From: Lentisphaerota bacterium
GTDB taxonomy: Bacteria > Verrucomicrobiota > Kiritimatiellia > UBA8416 > JAIOPI01
Length of the DNA: 64,000 nucleotides
Assembly (NCBI GenBank): GCA_021413965.1
Contig: JAIOPI010000021.1
Coordinates: 62,001-126,000 of the forward strand
Reading direction: 5' to 3'
Shown here: positions 15,225-23,365 of the stretch, piece after piece
How the letters are laid out: every line of letters starts with the position of its first letter
Position numbering within the stretch: the first letter of the stretch is position 1
The notes under the pieces: model-generated
The model's input: the letters and a program-made list of their open reading frames with translations, nothing else
Told to the model about the DNA's origin: nothing
Database searches by the model: none
Program-made: the position numbers and the translations under genes

Positions 15225-16892
15225 ATGTCAACGATGCGCGGCTCATGGCTGGACTCCACGTGGCGCCGTTCCGTCGGACCGGGTTCTCTGCTCTGGCCGC
15301 GCCCATCCTGGTCCGCGCGCTGGCGGAACATTCTTCACGGCTTGAAGGAGGATCCACGCTCGGGAGCATACAAATACGCGCGCCTGCAAGTCTTGCGCCT
15401 GCTCGCGCCGGCAAGCGCGCTCCTGTTCGTCCTGCTGATGGTCCTGTTGCTGTCGTTGTGGCACCAGGCCCCGCGCGCGCGGCCGGAGCCCTTGGTTGGT
15501 TTGGCCCCGCAGCCGGAGTTGGAGCATCTCGATCCAGCCCCGCCGCTGGCAGAGCCCACCGACCTCCAGCACGAGCGCGCCGACGAAGAATGGGCAGACA
15601 CGCTGGCGCCGATGGACGATGTGGTGATCGATCACGATGTTCCCGTGGCCGCGCCGGCGCGACTGACGACGCCCGCGCCGGAGAACCCGCGCGTTCCGGT
15701 CAGGATTTCCATTGCGCTGCCGGCGCTGGCCCGGAGCCGCACGGGCGAAGGACGCGAACAGGCCCGGCGGCATTACCAGGGCGCGCCGGAATCGGAAGCG
15801 GCCGTGCTGCTGGCGCTGCGCTGGCTCAAGCAGCATCAGGAGCCCAATGGTTCGTGGCGGACGGGTTCGGGCGGCGGGCCGGATCAATTTGGCGGCGCGG
15901 CCCCCGCCATGACCGGACTGGCGCTGCTGGCCTTCCTGGCCCACGGCGAAAGGCCAGACTCTGCGGAATTCGGCGCCACCGTTGAGCGCGCGCTAAAGTG
16001 GCTGTTGGCAAACCAGACGACGGGTGGCGCGTTTCTCGGCGCCGACGCGCACGACTATTCGCAGCCGATTGCCGCCTATGCCTTGTCCGAGGCCGCCACC
16101 CTGACCAAGATTCCCATGGTTTGCGACGCCGCCCGCCGCGCCGTGCTGCGCATCGTGCAGGGACAGAATCCGGACGGCGGGCTGTGGAACTACAATTTCG
16201 ACCCGCGCCGCGATCTGCGCGCGGATGCGGGACAGGCCGAGCGCAACGATCTGTCCTTCTCCGCCTGGTGTCTGCAGGCCCTGAAGGCGGCGCGCATTGC
16301 GGAGTTGGCGGTTCCGGGACTGGATGACGCGCTGAGGCGCGGGGCGCTGGGCGTTAAGCGCAATGGCATGGCGGCGGAAGACGGGACGTGGGTCTTCGGA
16401 TACACGCGCGGCCAGGGCCCCTTTGAAATCACGAGCGCCGGTGTGCTGTGCCTGCAATTGCTGGAAGGCGGTCGAACCCGGGACGTCCAGCAGGCCCTGC
16501 GGTGGCTCGAGCGGGCGACCTGCCGGTGGGCGCGGCCGTGGGCCGACAACGCCGTCTATCATTGGTACTACATCACGCAGGCCAAGTTTCATGCGGGTGG
16601 TGCCGAATGGAACGCATGGAACCGTGTGTTCGCGCGAGAGCTGACCGGGAGCCAGGTGGTGGAGCGGCAAGCGCCGGGGGCCGCGGCGGAGCCGGACGTC
16701 GATGTGGGATATTGGAACTCCCCGAACGGCAAGAGCTACTGCGACAGCCGCGTCTACAACACGGCGCTGTGCACGCTGATGCTGGAGGTTTACTATCGCC
16801 AGATTGCGACGTACCGCGCGCCGGCCGAGGCGCAGGAAGACCGGCCTTTCGTCGGCGATGCGGCGGAGGACATCGCGGTGCTGGTGCTTTGA
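15225..16892 (+). CDS. TonB-like membrane-anchored alpha/alpha-toroid protein (copy B)
   Basis: A 555-residue paralogue of the preceding gene. It shares the juxtamembrane block HGLK..P.SG.YKYARLQ.LRL, one membrane helix (about 57-80), a Pro/Ala/Glu linker (about 82-160) and the toroid with QHQEPNGSWRTGSGGG, HDYSQPIAAYAL, WNYNFDP and HWYYITQ. The linker is less acidic and more Pro/Arg/Ala-rich than in copy A. The start at 15225 has AAGGGAGG ideally spaced; the first 30 residues are not conserved with copy A. The two genes look like a tandem duplication separated by 268 bases with no other gene. mutL follows 33 bases later. Confidence 0.8.
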   Translation: MSTMRGSWLDSTWRRSVGPGSLLWPRPSWSARWRNILHGLKEDPRSGAYKYARLQVLRLLAPASALLFVLLMVLLLSLWHQAPRARPEPLVGLAPQPELEHLDPAPPLAEPTDLQHERADEEWADTLAPMDDVVIDHDVPVAAPARLTTPAPENPRVPVRISIALPALARSRTGEGREQARRHYQGAPESEAAVLLALRWLKQHQEPNGSWRTGSGGGPDQFGGAAPAMTGLALLAFLAHGERPDSAEFGATVERALKWLLANQTTGGAFLGADAHDYSQPIAAYALSEAATLTKIPMVCDAARRAVLRIVQGQNPDGGLWNYNFDPRRDLRADAGQAERNDLSFSAWCLQALKAARIAELAVPGLDDALRRGALGVKRNGMAAEDGTWVFGYTRGQGPFEITSAGVLCLQLLEGGRTRDVQQALRWLERATCRWARPWADNAVYHWYYITQAKFHAGGAEWNAWNRVFARELTGSQVVERQAPGAAAEPDVDVGYWNSPNGKSYCDSRVYNTALCTLMLEVYYRQIATYRAPAEAQEDRPFVGDAAEDIAVLVL

Positions 16893-16925
16893 CGGCGGCC
16901 CGCGTTCTCCCCTATGCTCTGCCGC

Positions 16926-18758
16926 ATGACCGCCGAAACCCGCATCCGCGTGCTCCCCATTCACGTCGCGAACAAGATCGCGGCGGGCGAGGTGGTTGAA
17001 CGCCCGGCGTCTGTCGTCAAGGAACTCGTCGAGAATGCGATGGATGCGGGGGCCACGCAAATCGACGTGGCCATCGTTGCGGGCGGGCGCAAGCGCATCG
17101 CCGTCAGCGACAACGGCAGCGGCATGAACCGCGACGACGCGCTGCTATCCATCGAGCGCCAGGCCACCAGCAAGATCCGTGACGTGGATGACATCGAGCA
17201 CATCCACACCCTGGGCTTTCGCGGGGAGGCGCTAGCCGCCATCGCGTCGGCATCCCGGTTCCGGCTGACGACCTGCGCGGACGCGGGTGCGGCGGGCACG
17301 GAGGTCAGCGTGGTAGCCGGCCAGGTGCAGGATGTGCGCGAGGTCGGGTGCCCGGTGGGCACGTCCATCGAAGTGCGTGACTTGTTTTTCAACATTCCCG
17401 CGCGGCGCAAGTTCATGCGGGCGCAGCAGACCGAGCTCGCGCATGTGCGGAGCACGTTCCTGGTGCTGGCGCTGGCCAATGCGCGCATCGGCATGAGCCT
17501 GAACGTGGATGGGCGCGAGGTTTACCGCCTGGCGCCGGCGGGCGCCCTGATGGACCGTCTGCGGGAGCTGTTCGGCGCCGATTCCCTGGCAGGCTTGCTG
17601 CCGCTCAGCGCGCCGGGTGGTCCGGTGGGCATCACCGGGTTCATCAGCCGGCCGGGGATTACGCGCGCGGATCGCGAGGAACAGTACGTCTTCATCAACG
17701 GCCGGGCGACGTCCTCGCCGGTCATTGCCTACGCCATTCGCGAGGCCTATCGCGCGGTGTTGCCGAAGGATCGCCACCCGTCCGTGTTTCTGTTCCTGGA
17801 CATGGAAGCTGGTCAGGTTGACGTCAATGTGCATCCCACCAAGCGCGAGGTGCGCTTTCGGAATCCTGGCGAGGTGCGGGACGTGTTGATCGCGGCCCTG
17901 ACGGCGGCGCTATCCGCGGCGGGTGCGCCGCCAGGCTCGGCGCCGGAGCCGCCGTTGACGGCGGTGCCGGGGGCGCCCGTGGCGCCGCACGTGCAGATGC
18001 GGATCGAGGGCCTGCCGCCGATGCGCACGTTCCATTACCCGCGCGCCGCGCAGCCGCGCGCGGATGATGCAGGCCCCAGTTTCGCCGGTCGGGTGCCACC
18101 TCCGGGACCCGACCCCGACGCAAGTCCCCGCGGGCACGCTGCGCCCGCACCGGAGCATTCGCCGGAGGCGAATGCTCCGTGGGCCTGGTGCCGGGTGGTG
18201 GGGCTGATCGGGAATCGGTACGTGCTGCTGGAGACGGAAGACGGGCTGGTCATCATGGATCCGCGCGCGGCGCACGAGCGGGTGCTTTATGAGCGCTACC
18301 TGGCCGATGTGGCACAGCATCACGTGCCCGGGCAGAACCTGTTGATGCCGGACGCGGTCGCGCTGCGCCCGCAGGACGCGGCGCGCGTGCGCAAGCACGT
18401 GGACCTCATGAAGGATATGGGTTTCGGCATCTCCGAGTTCGGCGGCGATACGTTCGTGGTCGATGCGCTACCGGCCTATTTTTCCGGCGCGGCGCCCCAG
18501 GCCCTGCTGATCGAGGTCGCGGCGGGGATTGAGGCGGCGGGGGCGCACCGGGGCACGGGACGCTGGCGCGAGGAGATTGTCGCCCAGGCGGCCTGTCGCG
18601 CAGCGGTCAAGACGCGCGACCGGCTGCGGCTGGAGGAGATCGAGCAACTCGTGGTCGACCTGGCCCGGACCGACATGCCGTACACCTGCCCGCGCGGACG
18701 GCCCACGCTGATCTTCACGTCGCTCAAGGAACTGGAGCGCAAGTTCGGGAGAGAATAG
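16926..18758 (+). CDS. mutL: DNA mismatch repair protein MutL with altered endonuclease motifs
   Basis: This 610-residue MutL couples MutS mismatch recognition to strand removal. The N-terminal GHKL ATPase is intact: IAAGEVVERPASVVKELVEN, DAGA, DNGSGM, and GFRGEALAAI. A Pro/Ala-rich linker (about 330-420) leads to the C-terminal dimerisation domain. There, the DQHA(X)2E(X)4E motif of nicking MutL proteins reads DPRAAHERVLYE (from residue 445), ACRAAVKTRD is present (Cys557), and CPHGRP reads CPRGRP (Cys588). Both changes lose a metal-ligating His, so nuclease activity is doubtful. The ATG at 16926 is preferred over 16914 by family length. The stop lies in the left arm of a terminator hairpin. 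Confidence 0.93.
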   Translation: MTAETRIRVLPIHVANKIAAGEVVERPASVVKELVENAMDAGATQIDVAIVAGGRKRIAVSDNGSGMNRDDALLSIERQATSKIRDVDDIEHIHTLGFRGEALAAIASASRFRLTTCADAGAAGTEVSVVAGQVQDVREVGCPVGTSIEVRDLFFNIPARRKFMRAQQTELAHVRSTFLVLALANARIGMSLNVDGREVYRLAPAGALMDRLRELFGADSLAGLLPLSAPGGPVGITGFISRPGITRADREEQYVFINGRATSSPVIAYAIREAYRAVLPKDRHPSVFLFLDMEAGQVDVNVHPTKREVRFRNPGEVRDVLIAALTAALSAAGAPPGSAPEPPLTAVPGAPVAPHVQMRIEGLPPMRTFHYPRAAQPRADDAGPSFAGRVPPPGPDPDASPRGHAAPAPEHSPEANAPWAWCRVVGLIGNRYVLLETEDGLVIMDPRAAHERVLYERYLADVAQHHVPGQNLLMPDAVALRPQDAARVRKHVDLMKDMGFGISEFGGDTFVVDALPAYFSGAAPQALLIEVAAGIEAAGAHRGTGRWREEIVAQAACRAAVKTRDRLRLEEIEQLVVDLARTDMPYTCPRGRPTLIFTSLKELERKFGRE

Positions 18759-18785
18759 GTTTCGCTACGCGAAACCTATTCTCTC
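18749..18785. terminator. Perfect 17-bp bidirectional hairpin shared by two convergent genes
   Basis: GAGAGAATAGGTTTCGC (18749-18765), loop TAC, then its exact reverse complement (18769-18785). The mutL stop TAG is in the left arm and the stop of the convergent gene is in the right arm, so both proteins end in Arg-Glu encoded by the palindrome. There is no T-run on either side. Confidence 0.75.
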
Positions 18786-20206
18786 ATGGTGGGGGAATTC
18801 GTGGCCGGATCCCCGACGGGTATGGAATCCATGTATATATGCACGATGCTGTGGGTGGGGCGGGCGGGGGCGACGTAGGCCATTAACTCGGCAAGCGTCA
18901 CCTCGGGCGTGGCGAAGACGAGCAACACGGGCATGCTTGACCCTATCTTCTCCAATGTCGGGCGCATGTCCTCCGGTGAGGCGAGGGGATAGTCCTCAGA
19001 CGTCAAGTCCGGCTCCGGGCGGTCGTCACGCCAGTGCTCGTCGATCTTCGTCAGGGAGGCTCCCAGAACGCCGTCCGCGCGGTGCAGCCGGAGTTCGAGC
19101 GGCTGGGCCACGCGGTCTTCACGCCGCCGGTTCTGTTCGTCCGGAATGAAGGCGCGGTAGAAGAGTTGGTCGGCATCCGGCGGCTCGATGCGCAATCCAT
19201 CCTCGCGTTCCAGGCCTTTCAGGACCAGGCACGCGCCGTGTATCTCATCGAGATGCAGGCGGTCGTCGAACCGGATGCGCACGAAAGGATCGCGGCCATC
19301 GCGAACCAGGGCGGACACAGCCTGGGCCAGCCCGTCGCTCGAAACGGGCTCCCCGGCGACGGAGCCGGCGGCAGGGGTCAGTGCATACATGGGCGAAGTT
19401 GGACTCGGCAGGACCGTGAGGGTCAGATCGAGCACGCGCGGATTCCCGGCCGGGCGCTCCGGGCGCAGGGTGAACTGCAGGAGCGTCCGGGGCGGAAGCA
19501 CAAGCTCGGGATTCAGTTTCTGCAGGCCGTAGACCGAGCCCTGGGGCGCGATGCGCGGGACATCGAGGACCGTGGCGGTCTCGTTGTACATTGAGGCGAT
19601 CGCGTTCGGATCCGCCACGTCCGGCAAGAAGACAGCGGGTGCAGAGGCGTCGGGCGGAACCGGCTGTCCGGCCTCGACGAAGACCAGCCCTGTCGCCGGG
19701 GGCGGCGCACCCGCCTGGGTGTCCCACAGCAGCTCTTCCAGGGGTCGCGTGCCGGTCCACCCGTTCGAGGCGAGGCAGGTCACGCTCATCAGCACGCGCT
19801 CGCCTTTGGGCCAGAAGGCGAGGTCGCGCGGCGTTGCCGGGCGGCCGGGCGTCAGGCCGATGAAGCGCAGGGCCTCATCCACGGCGCTTGGTTTAGCGAA
19901 GGCGACGGCCAGAGACTCGTAGGCGTGATCGCTGTCCGGCGCAATCAGAGCGAATTCAACCGGATCAACGGCCGTGATCTTGGTGGATTCGGCGAGCATG
20001 CGGACTTCGCGCCGGTTGCGGTCCGCGACCAGGCCGGGGAGGACCATCACGGCGGGATTGGTGGCGAAGGCCGCCAGGTGGATCTTATCAAGGCGGTCGG
20101 ATTCCGCCTGGTTCGGGCTCGGCGACGCGGGCTCGGGTTCGCCCCATCCGATGCGCGAGGCCAGGAGCAGCATGCCGCACGCCACAGTCAAACGGTCGAT
20201 ACGCAT
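18776..20206 (-). CDS. Secreted protein of unknown function
   Basis: A 476-residue product with a signal peptide (MRIDRLTVACGMLLLASRIGWG) and no further membrane helix. The rest is a mixed alpha/beta protein with many Pro/Asp residues and no catalytic motif I recognise; segments such as LDEIHGACLVLKGL and SEDYPLASPEDMRP may be family-specific. The start at 20206 places the signal at the N-terminus with GGAG ahead of it; a longer start at 20263 is in frame but not needed. It stands alone, convergent with mutL and divergent from serS. Function not known. Confidence 0.6.
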   Translation of the reverse strand: MRIDRLTVACGMLLLASRIGWGEPEPASPSPNQAESDRLDKIHLAAFATNPAVMVLPGLVADRNRREVRMLAESTKITAVDPVEFALIAPDSDHAYESLAVAFAKPSAVDEALRFIGLTPGRPATPRDLAFWPKGERVLMSVTCLASNGWTGTRPLEELLWDTQAGAPPPATGLVFVEAGQPVPPDASAPAVFLPDVADPNAIASMYNETATVLDVPRIAPQGSVYGLQKLNPELVLPPRTLLQFTLRPERPAGNPRVLDLTLTVLPSPTSPMYALTPAAGSVAGEPVSSDGLAQAVSALVRDGRDPFVRIRFDDRLHLDEIHGACLVLKGLEREDGLRIEPPDADQLFYRAFIPDEQNRRREDRVAQPLELRLHRADGVLGASLTKIDEHWRDDRPEPDLTSEDYPLASPEDMRPTLEKIGSSMPVLLVFATPEVTLAELMAYVAPARPTHSIVHIYMDSIPVGDPATNSPTMRE

Positions 20207-20295
20207 GGTGATAGGATCTCCGACGACGGATGGTTCAGCCGGGCGGCCGAGCATCAGGCTCAAGCAAGCGCCGGAGGCGCATTTCCATTTTACCC

Positions 20296-20325
20296 TTTAG
20301 CCTCCCAGTCCGCATACAGTACGAT
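20296..20325 (+). promoter_or_regulatory. Candidate promoter for serS
   Basis: TTTAGC (20296-20301), 18-base spacer, TACGAT (20320-20325), 38 bases upstream of the ATG. The -10 box is identical to the one proposed for ftsH. Confidence 0.4.
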
Positions 20326-20363
20326 GCCCGCGCGAGAGACGCAAAGCAACCTGAGAGGCCAGC

Positions 20364-21641
20364 ATGCTCGATATAAAGCGGATTCGTGAAAACCCCGATT
20401 GGGTGCGCCAAGGTCTGGTCGCGCGCGGCGCGGCGACGGAGGCGGTGGACAACTTGCGGCGGGTGGACGAAACGCGCCGGGAGTTGCTGACCGACGTGGA
20501 GAGCCTGAAGAGCCAGCGCAACGCGGCCTCGAAGCAGATCGGCGACCTGAAGAAGAAGGGGCAGGACACGGGCGCGGCCCAGGCGGCGGTGCGCGAGGTC
20601 GGGGACCGCATCGCCGCGCTCGACGAGCGCGTGCGGGCCGTCGAGGGCGAGCTTGATCAGATTCTGCTCATGATTCCGAACGTGCCCCACGCGAGCGTGC
20701 CGGTTGGGCACAGCGACGCGGAGAATCCGATCGTCGCCCAGCACGGGACGCCGCGCGAATTCGCGTTTCAGCCCAAAGGCCACGTGGAATTAGGCGAGCA
20801 CCTGGGCTTGATGGATTTCAAGCGTGCCGCCCGGATGTCAGGAGCCGGCTTTGCGCTGTTCATCGGCGCCGGGGCGCGGCTGCAGCGGGCCTTGATCCAG
20901 TTCATGCTGGACGTGCACGTCCGCGACCATGGGTACACGGAAGTCTGGCCGCCGGCGCTGGTGAACAGCGCGGCCATGACCGGGACCGGACAACTGCCGA
21001 AGATGGCGGAGGACATGTACCGGCTGGCGGCGGACGAGTTGTACCTGATCCCGACGGCGGAAGTTCCCGTGACCAACTTCTATCGCGAAGACATCATCGA
21101 GCGTCCGCTGCCGATATACCTCACGGCGTACACGCCCTGCTTCCGCCGGGAAGCGGGCGCCGCCGGCAAGGACACGCGCGGGCTCATCCGGCTGCATCAG
21201 TTCGACAAAGTCGAGATGGTGAAGTTTGCGGCACCGGAAACTTCCTATGACGAATTGGAGAAGCTGCGGGCGGACGCAGAGGACATTCTGCAGCGGCTCG
21301 GGCTGGTCTACCGGGTGAAGTCCCTGTGCACCGGGGACTTGAGCTTTGCGGCCGCCAAGTGCTACGACTTGGAGTTGTGGGCGCCGGGACAGCAGGCGTG
21401 GCTTGAGGTCTCGTCCTGCAGCAACTTTGAGGATTTCCAGGCCCGACGCGCGGGAATTCGCTATCGCGACGAGAACGGCAAGACGCGCTTCGTGCATACG
21501 CTGAACGGTTCCGGCGTGGCGCTGCCGCGGCTCGTGGTCGCGATTCTCGAAAACGGCCAGCAGGCTGACGGCTCCGTCGTCCTGCCGCCGGCCATCGTGC
21601 CGTACATGAACGGCGTCGAGCGGCTGACGGTGAGTGTGTAA
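20364..21641 (+). CDS. serS: Seryl-tRNA synthetase
   Basis: This 425-residue class II synthetase charges tRNA-Ser. Its N-terminal long coiled-coil arm (about residues 25-105) contacts the tRNA variable arm. The catalytic core shows the TAEVPVTNFY serine-site region, motif 2 FRREAGAAGKDTRGLIR followed by HQFDKVE, and motif 3 NGSGVALPRLVVAILEN. The length is normal. GAGAGG precedes the ATG. A GC-rich hairpin begins one base after the stop. Confidence 0.96.
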   Translation: MLDIKRIRENPDWVRQGLVARGAATEAVDNLRRVDETRRELLTDVESLKSQRNAASKQIGDLKKKGQDTGAAQAAVREVGDRIAALDERVRAVEGELDQILLMIPNVPHASVPVGHSDAENPIVAQHGTPREFAFQPKGHVELGEHLGLMDFKRAARMSGAGFALFIGAGARLQRALIQFMLDVHVRDHGYTEVWPPALVNSAAMTGTGQLPKMAEDMYRLAADELYLIPTAEVPVTNFYREDIIERPLPIYLTAYTPCFRREAGAAGKDTRGLIRLHQFDKVEMVKFAAPETSYDELEKLRADAEDILQRLGLVYRVKSLCTGDLSFAAAKCYDLELWAPGQQAWLEVSSCSNFEDFQARRAGIRYRDENGKTRFVHTLNGSGVALPRLVVAILENGQQADGSVVLPPAIVPYMNGVERLTVSV

Positions 21642-21664
21642 GCCGGCCTGCGACGAAGGCCGGC
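21642..21664 (+). terminator. Hairpin directly after serS
   Basis: GCCGGCCT (21642-21649) pairs with AGGCCGGC (21657-21664), loop seven bases. A second hairpin GCCCGCG/CGCGGGC follows at 21668-21690. No T-run is present, but the position right after the stop favours a termination or 3'-end-protection role. Confidence 0.55.
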
Positions 21665-21698
21665 GATGCCCGCGCCCGGAGGTCGCGGGCCACCCGGG

Positions 21699-21785
21699 AC
21701 GCGAAGGCACGAAGGCACAAAGCGGGTTACAAAACTGAATTCTGCGTGTTTCCCTTCGTGCTCTTCGTGTTTTCGTGGTGAAAAT
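21699..21785. repeat. Imperfect palindromic intergenic repeat (ACGAAGGCACGAAG type)
   Basis: The left side has GCGAAGGCACGAAGGCACAAAG and the right side CTTCGTGCTCTTCGTGTTTTCGTGG, which are largely complementary around a central ~30 bases. It is more AT-rich than its surroundings and ends six bases before the tilS ATG. It looks like a dispersed REP-type element; copies elsewhere in the genome cannot be seen from this window. Confidence 0.5.
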
Positions 21786-21790
21786 CGCCC

Positions 21791-23245
21791 ATGACGTTTC
21801 TGCAGCAGATCCAGCGCGCCCTGCATGGCCTCGGCATCCCTGGCCGCGCACGCCATGTTGTCGTCGCCGTTTCTGGTGGTGCGGACTCGGTGGCGCTGTT
21901 GTGCGCGCTGCACGATCTGGCGCCACGCCTCGGCTTGCACCTCCGGGTGGCGCATTTGAACCACGGCGTGCGTGGTGCGGCGGCGCGTGAGGATGCGCGG
22001 TTCGTGCGGGCGCTGTCGCGGCGCTTGAAGGTGCCGTGCGAGGTGGGGCGAATGCGCGTCAAGGACCGCGCCAGGGCGCGGGGGCAGTCGTTCGAAATGG
22101 TGGCACGCGCGGCACGTTACGAGTTTCTGCTGGGGGCTGCGCGGCGCTGGCAGGCGCGATCGGGGGGCGTTGCGGTGGCGCTCGCGACGGCACATACGGC
22201 CGACGATCAGGCCGAAACGCTGCTGTTGCGGCTCGCACGCGGAGCCGGGTCGGGCGGGTTGGCGGGCATTCCGGTCGAGCGCATGGACGGCGGCGTGCGG
22301 ATCGTGAGGCCGCTGCTTGAGGTCCGTCGCGCCGCCGTGCTGGAGTTTCTCAACCGTCACCACCAGGACTGGCGGGAAGACGATTCCAACCGCGATCCGG
22401 CGATGCGGCGCAATCGTGTCCGGCATGAGATTCTGCCGCAGCTTGCCGCGCGGCTAAATCCCGACATCACGCAAGCCCTGTTGCGCACGGCGGACGTCCT
22501 GCGCGCGGAGGACGCGTGGATGACCGGGTGGGTCGAGGCCATGCTGCCGGGGATGCTGCGACCTTCCGCGGTGCGGCGCGGACGGTCCGGACTGGCCGCA
22601 GATCTGCTGGCGGCCCAGCCGCTGGCGGCGCGCAGGAGGCTGATTCTGATGTGGCTGCGCCGGACGTGGCGCGGTTCGGCGTCGGCCGATTTCAAACTGG
22701 TGGATGCGCTTGATGAGTTGGCGGGGAGTCGGCGTGCGCGGGGGGCGGTGGCCCTGCCGGGCGGATGTCAGATTGTGAGACGTGCCGGCGTCCTGCAGAT
22801 AGAGCGCGCCTCGGGTCGAGGCCAGAGCGTCGCCCGCGATGGCCACTGGGAGCGGGTGGTCCGTGTGCCGGGCGTGACGCGGCTGGCGGCTCTCGGGCTG
22901 CGCATTACGGCGGGGGAAGGGCGCGAGATTCGGCGCGAGCGGCCAGGTGGGATTGGCGTGTTTCCGGCTTGCGCCACGCTGGCGTGGAAGACCCTCCGGG
23001 GGCGCCCGCTGTCGGTGCGGCGCTGGCGGGCGGGGGATCGCATGGCCCCGCTGGGGCTCGCGGGTCGGCAGAAACTGCAGGACATCTTCGTGAACGCAAA
23101 AATTCCGCGCGAGGCGAGGTCCAAGGTCCCGGTGTTCATTTGCGACGACGACATCGTCTGGCTTCCGGGCTACCGTGTGGCACGCGGGTGGGCGGTTGGT
23201 GCCCCGGGCGAACGCATGCTTGAACTGCATGTTGATGCGCTCTGA
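21791..23245 (+). CDS. tilS: tRNA(Ile)-lysidine synthetase
   Basis: TilS converts the wobble cytidine of tRNA-Ile(CAU) to lysidine using ATP and lysine, which is essential for reading AUA. The N-terminal PP-loop SGGADS (residues 28-33) and the following HLNHGVRG and ATAHTADDQAETLLLRL motifs are diagnostic. The C-terminal domain continues to LAGRQKLQDIFVNAKIPR, the conserved TilS C-terminal signature. At 484 residues it is of ordinary length. It lies between serS and ftsH; the repeat element at 21699 forms most of its leader. Confidence 0.94.
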   Translation: MTFLQQIQRALHGLGIPGRARHVVVAVSGGADSVALLCALHDLAPRLGLHLRVAHLNHGVRGAAAREDARFVRALSRRLKVPCEVGRMRVKDRARARGQSFEMVARAARYEFLLGAARRWQARSGGVAVALATAHTADDQAETLLLRLARGAGSGGLAGIPVERMDGGVRIVRPLLEVRRAAVLEFLNRHHQDWREDDSNRDPAMRRNRVRHEILPQLAARLNPDITQALLRTADVLRAEDAWMTGWVEAMLPGMLRPSAVRRGRSGLAADLLAAQPLAARRRLILMWLRRTWRGSASADFKLVDALDELAGSRRARGAVALPGGCQIVRRAGVLQIERASGRGQSVARDGHWERVVRVPGVTRLAALGLRITAGEGREIRRERPGGIGVFPACATLAWKTLRGRPLSVRRWRAGDRMAPLGLAGRQKLQDIFVNAKIPREARSKVPVFICDDDIVWLPGYRVARGWAVGAPGERMLELHVDAL

Positions 23246-23304
23246 TCGCGCGCGCCGTCGGCGCACCATCACGCCCCCTTTTGATTCCAATAACTGAGAA
23301 ACGA

Positions 23305-23334
23305 TTGACCTTGCCCCCGAAACCCTTGTACGAT
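23305..23334 (+). promoter_or_regulatory. Candidate promoter for ftsH and the downstream block
   Basis: TTGACC (23305-23310), 18-base spacer, TACGAT (23329-23334), about 30 bases ahead of the ftsH ATG. It is one of the better -35/-10 matches in the window. Confidence 0.55.
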
Positions 23335-23365
23335 TCGCGGTTTAGACAGATCGTCGTGACGCATC

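Noticed and set aside
13800..16800. Annotation of the toroid proteins as terpene/squalene cyclases
   Set aside because: QW-like repeats are present but the catalytic DXDD is absent, and they are membrane-anchored beside ExbB/ExbD, so the name would mislead.
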